A DNA stretch of 64,000 nucleotides from Sneathiella litorea (lineage in GTDB: Bacteria > Pseudomonadota > Alphaproteobacteria > Sneathiellales > Sneathiellaceae): assembly GCF_009882915.1 (NCBI RefSeq), contig NZ_WTUW01000009.1:744001-808000 (forward strand), read 5' to 3'. A program made the position numbers and the translations under genes. The notes below the pieces were generated by a model. The model was not told the DNA's origin and made no database searches. It saw nothing but the letters and a program-made list of their open reading frames with translations. Positions 1 through 9,285 of this stretch are shown here, piece by piece (the stretch's first letter is position 1; every line of letters starts with the position of its first letter).

Positions 1-788
<788 letters not shown>

Positions 789-1046
789 CTATCTCTCTCG
801 GCTAGCGTAAATTCAAGGTGCAATTTCGCACCAACAAGCAATTGGTCTATAGCGCTTATTCCACTCTGAGGCCACCCGTTTTCAATAGTAAAAACCAAAA
901 ATCGTAATAAAATTCGGGGTCATTTCGTAATCGTGAAATTTTTTACTACCCGTACAATAACGGCTGGCCTTTTCCTAGATCGGTCCAACAGAACCGGTTC
1001 CGCGTTGAACACAGGCAGAGATGCTTGATTTTCTTAACTGAGGTGA

Positions 1047-1970
1047 TCAGCTTGCCTTTTCCGTGCGGGATTTAAAGCGTCCTGAACTAACCGACGCTTC
1101 TTCCAATATCCAGTTTCGAAATGCAACAATCCGCGGGCGATCAGAAACTTCTTCAGGGCACACGATATAGTAGGCGTGATCAGCTCTCATGGGCTGGACA
1201 TCAAAAGGCTGGACCAGTCGGCCCGCGATCAGGTCGTCTGCAGCAAGCGTGCTCCGGCCCAGCGCCACCCCCTGCCCCTCCATTGCGGCGGTGAGTAGCA
1301 TAGAGCTGTCATTAAAGCTTGGCCCGCGTTTCGGATCTACATCCATCACTCCGGCCATGGCGAGCCAGGCCTGCCAGTCAATCCGCATATCGTCATGCAA
1401 CAAGGTATGGTATTTCAGGTCCGCCGGCGTGCGAAGAGGATTTTCGCCTTCTAGGAGGCTCGGGCTGCAAACAGGAAACATCACCTCTTCCGTCAATATC
1501 TTATCCACGCGAAGGCCGGGATAATTCCCATGTCCATACCGTATGACAACATCTACGTCCTCACGGTTGAAATCTGTGAGATGGTCAGACGCGGAAAGCC
1601 GTACATCTATATCAGGATGGGCTTCCCGGAATAGGCGTAGGCGTGGCAGTAGCCAACGCGAAGCGAATGAGGGCAAGGTATCCACATGTAAAGCACCGGA
1701 AACATCCTGCTGCATAATTTTTTCAGTCGCAGAACTAATTGTCTCAAGACCATTTCTGACACCAACAAGATAATTCTGCCCTTCATTCGTCAGAATAACT
1801 GCCCGGTTTAATCGCTTAAATAAAGTTACACCGAGCCAATCCTCCAGCGCCTTGATTTGATGGCTAACAGCAGCAGGGGTCACGAACAACTCTTCGGCCG
1901 CCTTAGAAAAGCTCAAATGCCGGGCCGCGGCCTCAAAGCTTCGCAATGCCTTTAGTGGGGGAAGGCGCAT
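1047..1970 (-). CDS. LysR-family transcriptional regulator (GcvA-like)
   Basis: DNA-binding regulator of 307 residues, the normal LysR length. Residues 1-65 form the winged helix-turn-helix (LKALRSFEAAARHLSFSKAA, then TPAAVSHQIKALEDWLGVTL). The rest is the periplasmic-binding-like effector domain (SFASRWLLPRLRLFREAHPD). The opening RLPPLKALRSFEAAARHLSF resembles the GcvA/AmpR branch. A good ribosome site (GGGAG) precedes the ATG. It is divergent from a DUF1127 gene, with a perfect 6-1-6 palindrome between them, so autoregulation or control of that neighbour is plausible. The target and co-inducer cannot be read from sequence. Confidence 0.85.
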   Translation of the reverse strand: MRLPPLKALRSFEAAARHLSFSKAAEELFVTPAAVSHQIKALEDWLGVTLFKRLNRAVILTNEGQNYLVGVRNGLETISSATEKIMQQDVSGALHVDTLPSFASRWLLPRLRLFREAHPDIDVRLSASDHLTDFNREDVDVVIRYGHGNYPGLRVDKILTEEVMFPVCSPSLLEGENPLRTPADLKYHTLLHDDMRIDWQAWLAMAGVMDVDPKRGPSFNDSSMLLTAAMEGQGVALGRSTLAADDLIAGRLVQPFDVQPMRADHAYYIVCPEEVSDRPRIVAFRNWILEEASVSSGRFKSRTEKAS

Positions 1971-2005
1971 ATCCGGCTCCCATTTCAGATTAGAAAAACT
2001 AACTC

Positions 2006-2018
2006 ATTCTATTAGAAT
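2006..2018. promoter_or_regulatory. Perfect 6-1-6 palindrome in the divergent LysR/DUF1127 promoter region
   Basis: ATTCTA-T-TAGAAT lies in the 151-base gap between the divergent LysR regulator and the DUF1127 gene. LysR proteins bind short dyads with a T-N11-A core next to their own gene, and this is the only perfect dyad I noticed in the gap. Function is inferred from position. Confidence 0.4.
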
Positions 2019-2121
2019 TTGTCGTTTGTAATCAAGTCTGAAAGTTGACAGATATACTCCATCAGAACAAGAGGAGACGCCTTAGAAATGGCGGCTCCAT
2101 TTTAAGTGAAGGAGTAGAGAG

Positions 2122-2352
2122 ATGGCAACGAGAACATATACAAACGGCGGCAACATGCAATTTGCTCCTGTTACAGGACATGTTGACAATCAGGGGATCC
2201 TGGGATCTATCGCATCAACAATTCTAAATTGGCAGGAACGGGCATCCATGCGGCACCAGCTCGCAAGCTTGGATAAAGAGTATTTGAATGACATGGGGCT
2301 TTCAACCTCTGCCGTAAAATTGGAAACATCTAAGTCTTTCTGGCAATCATAA
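2122..2352 (+). CDS. DUF1127 (YjiS-like) small protein
   Basis: Small protein of 76 residues. The C-terminal half (NWQERASMRHQLASLDKEYL, then NDMGLSTSAVKLETSKSFWQ) matches the DUF1127 pattern of a basic amphipathic helix, LxDMGLS, and a final KxFW. DUF1127 proteins are abundant in alphaproteobacteria; short ones have been linked to RNA metabolism, phosphate/carbon physiology or stress (family knowledge, not shown here). The first 40 residues are a low-similarity leader. GAAGGAG before the ATG is a strong ribosome site. A long GC-rich hairpin follows the stop, so the gene is probably monocistronic. Confidence 0.8.
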   Translation: MATRTYTNGGNMQFAPVTGHVDNQGILGSIASTILNWQERASMRHQLASLDKEYLNDMGLSTSAVKLETSKSFWQS

Positions 2353-2366
2353 GTCCAGAAGACTAT

Positions 2367-2412
2367 CCGCCCGGAAATGTCCCCTTCCCCCTGTCCAAGG
2401 ACGTCCGGGCGG
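2367..2412 (+). terminator. GC-rich hairpin after the DUF1127 gene
   Basis: CCGCCCGGA (2367-2375) pairs perfectly with TCCGGGCGG (2404-2412). Inside it GTCC (2379-2382) pairs with GGAC (2399-2402), giving an extended stem. There is no clean T-run afterwards, so it may be a weak terminator or an mRNA-stabilising end. Confidence 0.45.
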
Positions 2413-2515
2413 TCCCTGTGATTTGTTTATTGACCGCAGGCGCATTTCATCAAATTTTCATAACCTGTATCAGATATTGATGGAAATTTGGGCGTAATCA
2501 CCCTATAACCAGTCC

Positions 2516-4690
2516 ATGCAATTTGAGAACAAAAATGAAACATCTGGACTAGAAGACGCATCGCCCGCCTTCATTCCGCATCGGCCGACCCGACCGGAGA
2601 AATCGGAAGGCGGCATCGCCTTTGAAGTCGTTTCAGAATATGAACCGGCTGGCGACCAGCCGGAGGCCATTAGCAGTCTTGTCAGCGGCATAAAGCAGCA
2701 TGAAAAAGATCAGGTTCTTCTCGGGGTAACGGGCTCCGGCAAGACCTTTACAATGGCGAAGGTCATTGAGAAAATGCAACGGCCAACTCTCATCCTCGCC
2801 CATAACAAGACACTTGCTGCTCAGCTCTATGGAGAGATGAAAGCGTTTTTCCCCAATAACGCCGTTGAATATTTCGTCTCCTATTACGACTATTACCAGC
2901 CGGAAGCCTATGTGGCGCGGACGGACACATATATAGAAAAAGATGCCTCAGTAAATGAGCAGATTGACCGCCTTCGCCATTCCGCGACGCGCGCCCTTCT
3001 TGAGCGAGATGACGTGATCATTGTCGCCTCTGTCTCCTGCATTTACGGTATCGGCTCCGTTGAAACCTATAGTGAGATGACGCTTGATCTGAAGGTTGGC
3101 AAGGAGTTTGACAGGCAGGATCTGCTCCGTCAGCTGGTGGAAATTCAGTACCGCCGCAATGATGCGAGCTTTACCCGTGGCACCTTCCGGGTGCGCGGCG
3201 ACACCATCGAAATTTTCCCGGCCCATTTGGAAGATCGTGCCTGGCGTCTCTCGCTTTTCGGCGATGAGCTTGAGAGCATTACCGAGTTCGACCCCTTAAC
3301 CGGTGAAAAATCGGGTACTCTTTCCGACGTGCGGATCTATGCAAACAGTCATTATGTGACGCCTAAACCGACATTGCGACAGGCGCAGGAACAGATAAAG
3401 CAAGAGCTGAAATTGCGTCTGGCGGAATTTGAGGCGCAGAATAAGCTGCTGGAAGCCCAGCGTCTGGAACAACGGACAATGTTTGATCTCGAGATGATGG
3501 AGGCGACAGGCGCCTGTGCCGGTATCGAGAATTACTCAAGATACCTCTCCGGCCGTGGTCCCGGCCAACCCCCGCCAACCCTGTTCGAGTATCTGCCTGA
3601 CAATGCGATGCTGATGGTAGATGAAAGCCATGTCACCGTCAGCCAGATCGGCGCCATGTACAAAGGCGACTTTCGGCGTAAATCAACCCTTTCGGATTAT
3701 GGCTTCCGCCTCCCCTCCTGTATGGATAACCGGCCACTCAAGTTCGAGGAATGGGAGGCCATGCGGCCGCAGACGGTTTTTGTTTCTGCAACGCCCGGCC
3801 CGTGGGAACTCGAAAGAACAGGCGGCGCGTTCGTTGAGCAGGTTATTCGCCCCACCGGCCTGACCGATCCGGACTGCATTATCCGCCCTGTCGATCAACA
3901 GGTGGACGACCTGATGCGCGAATGTAAACTCTGCGCAGCAAAGGGGGAACGAGTACTCGTCACGACACTGACCAAGAAAATGGCGGAAGACCTGACCGAG
4001 TATTTTCATGAGAACGGGATTAAGGTTCGGTATCTCCATTCAGACATTGATACGTTGGAACGCATAGAAATTATCCGCGACCTCCGATTAGGCACTTTTG
4101 ATGTTCTGGTGGGTATCAACCTTCTTCGCGAAGGTCTGGACATCCCCGAATGTGCGCTTGTCGCTATTCTCGATGCAGATAAGGAAGGTTTCCTGCGATC
4201 CTCCACCTCATTAATCCAGACAATTGGCCGTGCGGCACGAAATGTGGATGGCCGCGTCATCCTCTATGCGGATAAGATTACCAAAAGCATGCAGTTCGCG
4301 CTGGACGAGACCAAACGGCGCAAGGATAAGCAGGAGGCGTTCAACGCAGAACATGGAATTACCCCCATGTCTATCCGGAAAAATATCGACGATGTCATGC
4401 AGAGTGTCTATGAGCAGGATCATTATAATGTGAGTCTGGGCCTCGAAGACTCAAACAATATGATCGGCCATAATCTCGAGGCGCATATCGAGAGCCTTGA
4501 GAAGAAAATGCGTACTGCCGCCGAGGATCTCGAGTTTGAGGAAGCGGCACGATTACGCGACGAAATCAAGAAACTGCAAGATCGCGAACTGGGCATCGGC
4601 GGCCCGAAAAGCGGCCGACCGCAAGGCCGATCACGCAAAGGGAAAGCCGGTAGCGGCCATGTCCTTGGCGGACGAACTCGAAACGGCTAG
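2516..4690 (+). CDS. uvrB: UvrABC excision nuclease subunit B
   Basis: Damage-verifying helicase-like ATPase of nucleotide excision repair: it receives DNA from UvrA and recruits UvrC. The product is 724 residues, longer than the roughly 670 of E. coli because of N- and C-terminal extensions. Walker A GVTGSGKT is at 70-77, the beta-hairpin [10 protein letters not shown] follows, Walker B DESH is at 369-372, and motif VI sits in QTIGRAARN. The UVR domain ([19 protein letters not shown]) near the end binds UvrC. The tail is basic and Gly-rich. No Shine-Dalgarno is evident, and I found no GTTC-N7-GTTC SOS box upstream. The stop shares the palindrome CTAG with the convergent modA stop. Confidence 0.97.
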   Translation: MQFENKNETSGLEDASPAFIPHRPTRPEKSEGGIAFEVVSEYEPAGDQPEAISSLVSGIKQHEKDQVLLGVTGSGKTFTMAKVIEKMQRPTLILAHNKTLAAQLYGEMKAFFPNNAVEYFVSYYDYYQPEAYVARTDTYIEKDASVNEQIDRLRHSATRALLERDDVIIVASVSCIYGIGSVETYSEMTLDLKVGKEFDRQDLLRQLVEIQYRRNDASFTRGTFRVRGDTIEIFPAHLEDRAWRLSLFGDELESITEFDPLTGEKSGTLSDVRIYANSHYVTPKPTLRQAQEQIKQELKLRLAEFEAQNKLLEAQRLEQRTMFDLEMMEATGACAGIENYSRYLSGRGPGQPPPTLFEYLPDNAMLMVDESHVTVSQIGAMYKGDFRRKSTLSDYGFRLPSCMDNRPLKFEEWEAMRPQTVFVSATPGPWELERTGGAFVEQVIRPTGLTDPDCIIRPVDQQVDDLMRECKLCAAKGERVLVTTLTKKMAEDLTEYFHENGIKVRYLHSDIDTLERIEIIRDLRLGTFDVLVGINLLREGLDIPECALVAILDADKEGFLRSSTSLIQTIGRAARNVDGRVILYADKITKSMQFALDETKRRKDKQEAFNAEHGITPMSIRKNIDDVMQSVYEQDHYNVSLGLEDSNNMIGHNLEAHIESLEKKMRTAAEDLEFEEAARLRDEIKKLQDRELGIGGPKSGRPQGRSRKGKAGSGHVLGGRTRNG

Positions 4691-5478
4691 TTCTCGAACG
4701 CTAGAAATCCATGCTGGCGGAGGATTTCCCGTCCCTCCTCTGAGCGTACAAACTTATAAAAAAGGTCAGTTGAATGGCCGTCATTCCCCTTGACCTTTGC
4801 CATGGCATAGGAAATAGGCGGATGGGAATCGCGCGGGAAAACAGCCGCGAGCTGAATATTCTTGGCACGTCGCATATCCGTTTCATAAATGATTGCGAAG
4901 GGTGCCTCTCCCCTCTCTACCAAAGCCAAGACAGCCCGGACATTTGGCAGCATCACCAAACTCTCTTTTACCTTGTCCCATAAGTTAAGGGTCTGGAGAG
5001 AGGCCTTTGCATATGCACCTGCGGGCACATGAGCTGGATTGCCGATCGCCAGCCGTCCCGACCCGAGAAGGGAGGGTATTTTCTCGAAAAGAAAGGGATC
5101 AGGTAGCATAGCGTCCTTTGGGGCGACGAGGATTAGATTGTTAGACGCGATCCTTACCAAACTCCCCTGTTCGAGGAATTCAGATTTATCCAGAAATTCC
5201 ACCCAGGGTAAATTTGCAGAAATAAAGATATCAGCCGGCGCCCCTTCCTTAATCTGCCGAGCCAACGTTCCACTGCCGGCAAAGGAAGCAATCACGGTAA
5301 AACCGGTCCGCTTTTCAAATGCCGACCCAAGCGCAGAAACAGCTTCCGATGTACTGGCGGCTGCAAAAACAACGACATCCTCTTCAGCCGCCTTAACGAT
5401 CGATACAGAAGTGAAAGTCAGTATTAGTACCATCACCAATTGCAGAAAAAAAATCCGAAGAAATCTGTATACAGTCAA
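4687..5478 (-). CDS. modA: Molybdate ABC transporter substrate-binding protein
   Basis: Periplasmic oxyanion-binding protein of 263 residues. An N-terminal signal peptide ends near SIVKAAEED. It is followed by [12 protein letters not shown] and [20 protein letters not shown], hallmarks of ModA; the Ser residues in these loops coordinate molybdate or tungstate. The start appears to be TTG, with GGGATGG upstream. No modB or modC permease genes adjoin it, so it is an orphan here and must work with a transporter encoded elsewhere. Molybdenum cofactor genes lie about 6.5 kb away. It converges on uvrB with a 4-base overlap. Confidence 0.88.
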   Translation of the reverse strand: MTVYRFLRIFFLQLVMVLILTFTSVSIVKAAEEDVVVFAAASTSEAVSALGSAFEKRTGFTVIASFAGSGTLARQIKEGAPADIFISANLPWVEFLDKSEFLEQGSLVRIASNNLILVAPKDAMLPDPFLFEKIPSLLGSGRLAIGNPAHVPAGAYAKASLQTLNLWDKVKESLVMLPNVRAVLALVERGEAPFAIIYETDMRRAKNIQLAAVFPRDSHPPISYAMAKVKGNDGHSTDLFYKFVRSEEGREILRQHGFLAFEN

Positions 5479-5572
5479 TAATCCATCCCTTGAGTCGGCT
5501 ATTTCGTGAAAATTCTGAGTGTTGTGTTAGTTTAAGTGTAATTCGCAACGGTGGCAATCGACGAGGCTTATT

Positions 5573-6502
5573 ATGACAATGCTTTCAAGGCTTTTCCTGT
5601 GCCTTATTCTTCTAATCCTGTCGCAGGGACTTTCGTTACAAGGCCTCGCCAAACCTCTTCCGCCGGAAAATTGTACCGACCGCCCCTTCGATGAAGGACG
5701 GCTCTGGAAAGTATCTCGAGACAATGTGCCGCCAAGCTATATCTTTGGCACGATGCATTCAAAGGACCCCCGCATTCTACATATACCCGGCGTTGTGATG
5801 CAGGTATTTATCGCCTCGACCACGGCAATTTTTGAAACATCCCTGAAGGATGACGAAATCGCCCAAAATCAACGCCTATTGCTACTTTCGCCCGGGAAAA
5901 GTTTACAGAAGCTAGTCGGCGACAAGCGATTTGAACAGCTCACCAGACTTGTAGAACCATATGGAATGGCACCTACTACCCTCGATCGACTTAAAATATG
6001 GGCCGCAGCGACAATCATCAGTCAGCCGCCACCCGAGGGAACAAACGACACCCATTCCTTGACATTGCTTGACAAGGAGCTTGAAAAATCCGCCCTGCAA
6101 TCCGGCAAACGCGTCATAGCTCTTGAGAGTTATAAAGAGCAGTTGGATATATTCGATACCATGCCGAAAGCTGTACAACTGGAGTTTCTCGATCAAGCCA
6201 TTGCCGAACATAGCGAACTTAATGAAGAGCTCGAGAAAATGACGAGCTATTATCTTTCCGGAAACACCGGATGGATCGCCTGTGATCTTGAGGAAACGCT
6301 TGAGGGAGCGAGCGCGGCCTTAAACGATATCATGACGAACGACCTTATATATACTCGAAACCATCACATGGTTGAACGCATGCTCCCTGAGTTGGCGCGC
6401 GGGAACGTCTTTGTTGGCATAGGCGCCCTCCATCTTCCAGGAGAAGAAGGCGTCCTCTCACTCCTTAAGGAGAAGGGATATTCAATTGAGCGAAAATACT
6501 AG
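5573..6502 (+). CDS. TraB/GumN family protein, predicted exported
   Basis: Member of the TraB/GumN (Tiki-like) superfamily, 309 residues. A signal peptide (LFLCLILLILSQGLSLQGLA) is followed by the family's first motif YIFGTMHSKD and its last motif FVGIGALHLPGEEGVLSLL. The paired Gly-x-x-His motifs are thought to form a metal-dependent hydrolase site (proposed for Tiki proteases; unproven for GumN-like bacterial members). Cysteines near residues 35 and 233 could form a disulphide in the periplasm. The ribosome site GAGG is well placed before the ATG. The substrate is unknown. Confidence 0.8.
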   Translation: MTMLSRLFLCLILLILSQGLSLQGLAKPLPPENCTDRPFDEGRLWKVSRDNVPPSYIFGTMHSKDPRILHIPGVVMQVFIASTTAIFETSLKDDEIAQNQRLLLLSPGKSLQKLVGDKRFEQLTRLVEPYGMAPTTLDRLKIWAAATIISQPPPEGTNDTHSLTLLDKELEKSALQSGKRVIALESYKEQLDIFDTMPKAVQLEFLDQAIAEHSELNEELEKMTSYYLSGNTGWIACDLEETLEGASAALNDIMTNDLIYTRNHHMVERMLPELARGNVFVGIGALHLPGEEGVLSLLKEKGYSIERKY

Positions 6503-6661
6503 CAGTAGCCCCTTAAATAACTTGCAGTAACCATGCCACACCCTTGAGTAAATACGCACTCTAATTTGAAAAGACAGAAATTTAGTGCCATTAGCTCTTT
6601 TACTGATACCCCGCCATGTCTATATAACAACCTGATGTCTTCAAGGAACAGTGGTGACGGG

Positions 6662-6706
6662 ATGAGTGTAACGGGAAATTTGTCCCGGGGTGTTAGCCCT
6701 TTATGA
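6662..6706 (+). other. Candidate 14-codon upstream ORF coupled to the antiporter
   Basis: ATG at 6662 opens a 14-codon frame (MSVTGNLSRGVSPL) whose TGA overlaps the antiporter ATG as ATGA. It contains the hairpin CGGGA-AATTTG-TCCCG. A coupled leader is possible, but the ribosome site is weak and the length could be chance. Confidence 0.25.
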
Positions 6707-7677
6707 TGTACCTACAAGTAGCTGCTGGTCTGGTAATCCTTCTGGTTTGTGGTGAACTTCTGGTCCGGGGCTCTGTTGCCCTTGCGGAACAGATGGGCGT
6801 GTCAAAACTGGTCATTGGTTTTACGGTGATTGCCTTTGGGACTTCCGCGCCGGAACTGGTTGTATGCATTCAGGCTGCAATTGATGGTGTGCCGGGCATA
6901 GCCTTCGGCAATGTGATTGGCAGTAATATAGCTAATGTCCTGCTGGTTATTGGCGTTCCTGCGCTAATCTATCCGCTGGTTTGTGATACTCGCTCCGCAC
7001 TTCGCGACTGCCTCATCATGGTTTTCGCATCAATCCTCTTCATGGTCCTGGTCTGGAATGGCGAGCTCCATCTTTGGCAGGGAGCGCTTCTTCTCGCTGT
7101 CCTGACTGCTGTTATTGTCCGATCCTATTATCGTGCCCGCAAGGAGGGGGACGAAGGCGCCGAGGAAGCATTGGAAGAATATGAACAGAATATGCCGAAA
7201 AGTATTTATATCAGCATACTCTTTGTTTTGATGGGACTTTTTGGCCTGATATTTGGGTCGCATCTACTTGTTCAGGGCGCGGAAGTGATTGCACGGGTTG
7301 CCGGTGTTTCAGATGAGATCATTGGCCTGACCCTTGTTGCTCTTGGCACTTCCCTTCCAGAACTTGCCACGTCTATAATTGCCGCTTTCCGTCGCCATGG
7401 GGACGTGGCTATCGGGAATGTTCTGGGCTCCAACCTATTCAATATCACAGGCATCATCGGCGTAACGGCGATTGTCGAACCAATGCAAGCGCCCTTGCAG
7501 ATCCTGCATTTCGATCTCTGGATCATGCTGTTCGTTTCCCTTCTCATGATCCCGATTTTCATATCCAAAAAACCCATCGGCCGGGTTATGGGTGGGGCGT
7601 TTTGCATTGCCTATGTCGCCTATGTCATGGCGCAGTTTTATGGTATGTCTGGCGTCTATGCCGCACCGGTGCATTAG
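6703..7677 (+). CDS. Calcium/sodium antiporter (CaCA family, YrbG-like)
   Basis: Inner-membrane cation exchanger of 324 residues with about ten membrane segments. It carries the two inverted alpha repeats that define the CaCA superfamily. Alpha-1 reads FGTSAPELVVCI followed by GNVIGSNIANVLLVIG; alpha-2 reads ALGTSLPELATSIIAA followed by GNVLGSNLFNITGIIG. The acidic residues of the PEL motifs bind the cation. A cytoplasmic acidic loop (EGDEGAEEALEEYEQN) separates the halves. The family exports Ca2+ in exchange for Na+ or H+. A folded leader and a 14-codon ORF precede the start. Confidence 0.9.
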   Translation: MMYLQVAAGLVILLVCGELLVRGSVALAEQMGVSKLVIGFTVIAFGTSAPELVVCIQAAIDGVPGIAFGNVIGSNIANVLLVIGVPALIYPLVCDTRSALRDCLIMVFASILFMVLVWNGELHLWQGALLLAVLTAVIVRSYYRARKEGDEGAEEALEEYEQNMPKSIYISILFVLMGLFGLIFGSHLLVQGAEVIARVAGVSDEIIGLTLVALGTSLPELATSIIAAFRRHGDVAIGNVLGSNLFNITGIIGVTAIVEPMQAPLQILHFDLWIMLFVSLLMIPIFISKKPIGRVMGGAFCIAYVAYVMAQFYGMSGVYAAPVH

Positions 7678-7701
7678 AAACTAACTTAGGACATCGCGTG
7701 A

Positions 7702-8460
7702 ATGCCAAATAATGTCTTAATAACAGGAGCGGGTCGGCGCATTGGCCGCGCCATCGCCACGTCTTTTGCCGACAAGGGCTGGGGCATTGCCCTTCATTAC
7801 CGGCAATCAAGATCAGAGGCCGAGGCACTGAAAGATGACTTGTCTGCGACAGGGGTAAATGTTGTTCTTGTCAAAGCGGACCTGGCAAACCCAACCGAGG
7901 TCACCAAAATCATTCCTGAGGTGAATGCTGCCCTCGGGCCGCTAAATTGTCTGGTAAACAATGCGGCCGTTTTTGAAAAAGATACGATTGACGATGTAAC
8001 CGCTGAAAGCTTTCATATGCATCTCAATACAAACCTGCTTGCGCCGATGCTTCTCACGCAAGCCTTTGCCCAACAGCTTCCTGTCGATATACAGGGTAAT
8101 ATTATCAATATCGCTGACCAGCGGGTTTTTAACCTACGCCCTGAGTTTATGTCCTATACGATAAGCAAGACTGGACTCTGGACACTCACACAGACAACCG
8201 CAATGGCGCTCGCGCCGCATATAAGGGTCAACGCAGTTGGTCCCGGACCGACCCTGGCAAATACAAGACAGACGGCGACGCAATTTAAACAGCAGCAAAA
8301 ATCGGTTCCTCTAGGCTATGGTCCAACACCAGAGGAAATCGCACTCGCCGTCCAGTTTATTCTGGCGGCGAAATCGATGACCGGTGAATTTGTTTCCCTT
8401 GATGGTGGTCAGCATCTGCCGGTAAGTCAAAGCGAGACGAAAGAAGGCGTGTATGAATAA
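7702..8460 (+). CDS. SDR-family pteridine reductase (FolM/PTR1-like)
   Basis: Short-chain dehydrogenase of 252 residues. The cofactor loop is TGAGRRIG (8-15), the TGxxxRxG variant typical of pteridine reductases rather than the usual TGxxxGxG. Catalytic Tyr152 and Lys156 are in YTISK. Asp139 stands where most SDRs have Ser; the Asp-13-Tyr-4-Lys spacing equals that of trypanosomatid PTR1. Such enzymes reduce dihydropterins (dihydromonapterin or dihydrobiopterin) with NADPH. The stop overlaps the start of a folB homologue by 8 bases, supporting a pterin role. Substrate is inferred. Confidence 0.75.
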   Translation: MPNNVLITGAGRRIGRAIATSFADKGWGIALHYRQSRSEAEALKDDLSATGVNVVLVKADLANPTEVTKIIPEVNAALGPLNCLVNNAAVFEKDTIDDVTAESFHMHLNTNLLAPMLLTQAFAQQLPVDIQGNIINIADQRVFNLRPEFMSYTISKTGLWTLTQTTAMALAPHIRVNAVGPGPTLANTRQTATQFKQQQKSVPLGYGPTPEEIALAVQFILAAKSMTGEFVSLDGGQHLPVSQSETKEGVYE

Positions 8461-8875
8461 ACCAACGACAGCAAATGTACTTTACTCTGAAAAGATGACC
8501 CGGCCAGCATCCACGCATAAGGTATTCATCAACGACCTTATGGTGGACATGCTGATTGGCGTGTATTCACATGAGAAATCTACGCCGCAACCCGTTCGCC
8601 TTAATATTGAGATGACGGTGACCGATCCACTGGCCCCGCTTGCGGACAACTACAAGAATGTCGTTTGTTATGAAACAATTTCGAATCACATCACAAACAT
8701 GGCAAAAAGTGAGCATGTTAACCTCGTAGAAACGCTCGCTGAGAAAGTTGCCGCAATCTGCCTTGCCAATGAGAGGGTTAGCTTGGTGAAGATAAAGGTT
8801 GAAAAGCTCAACGCTATCAAAAACACGACAAGTGTTGGCGTTGAAATTATTCGTGGAAGACCTCAGGTCTCTTGA
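8453..8875 (+). CDS. folB: Dihydroneopterin aldolase/epimerase family protein
   Basis: FolB-like protein of 140 residues. In folate synthesis FolB cleaves 7,8-dihydroneopterin to 6-hydroxymethyl-dihydropterin and glycolaldehyde, and many members also epimerise it. The sequence has the family start VFINDLMVDMLIGVYSHEKS, central VNLVETLAEKVAAICL, and VKIKVEKLNAI with the conserved lysine near the active site. A 20-residue N-terminal extension precedes the core; Met15 (MTRPASTHKVF) is an alternative start. It overlaps the upstream pteridine reductase, so the pair likely forms one operon. It could instead serve dihydromonapterin metabolism. Confidence 0.8.
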   Translation: MNKPTTANVLYSEKMTRPASTHKVFINDLMVDMLIGVYSHEKSTPQPVRLNIEMTVTDPLAPLADNYKNVVCYETISNHITNMAKSEHVNLVETLAEKVAAICLANERVSLVKIKVEKLNAIKNTTSVGVEIIRGRPQVS

Positions 8876-9285
8876 AAATCGTAAAAAACGTAAAATTTGA
8901 CGAAATCTCAGCGCTAGTTGTGCACATTGCGGCGCAAACCCGTCAATTCCCCCATAAAACCCAAATAAAATTACATTTCCCCAGGAACCTCTGGCTTGAC
9001 TTTTGAAAAACCTATATAATTCAAATGGTTACTTATTTGCCTAAAAATTAGGCAGTGTCGTTAAAGGCTAGGGTTACCATGCCCTACAGCTGCATGTCAG
9101 CGGCTTACTAACAAAGTTATCCACAGAAAAAGTGGATAGTGTAAAAAAACTGTAACAGCTAAAATTAGAGGGAAAATTTGGACTTCTAATGTCTCTTAAT
9201 AATAAGGGGGTTAGGGTATTTTACTGATAATCGTTTTAAGTCCATCTACTAACTATCATTGCTTTTTACGACCTGATAAATATTA
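8876..9285. other. AT-rich 410-base gene-free region with a DnaA box and hairpins
   Basis: No convincing ORF on either strand. TTGACT (8996-9001) and TATAAT (9015-9020) are good promoter hexamers, but only 13 bases separate them. Downstream lie short hairpins: TAGGG/CCCTA around 9070-9086, GCTG/CAGC around 9090-9102, and TATCCAC-AGAAAAA-GTGGATA at 9118-9138. The last contains a perfect DnaA box. It may hold the uvrC promoter, a small RNA or a DnaA-binding site; none is proven. Confidence 0.5.
9117..9125 (+). promoter_or_regulatory. Perfect DnaA box TTATCCACA within a hairpin
   Basis: Exact match to the high-affinity DnaA box. The following bases form an inverted, weaker copy, so the pair makes a 7-bp hairpin with a 7-base loop. 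TTGTGCACA near 8928 is a one-mismatch box. Exact boxes also occur by chance elsewhere in this window, so the match alone does not prove binding. Confidence 0.35.

Noticed and set aside
2353-2515. SOS (LexA) box upstream of uvrB
   Set aside because: I looked for GTTC-N7-GTTC and GAAC-N7-GAAC; neither GTTC nor GAAC occurs in the gap.
8996-9020. Sigma-70 promoter TTGACT...TATAAT before uvrC
   Set aside because: Both hexamers are good, but the spacing is 13 bases instead of about 17, so a functional promoter is doubtful.
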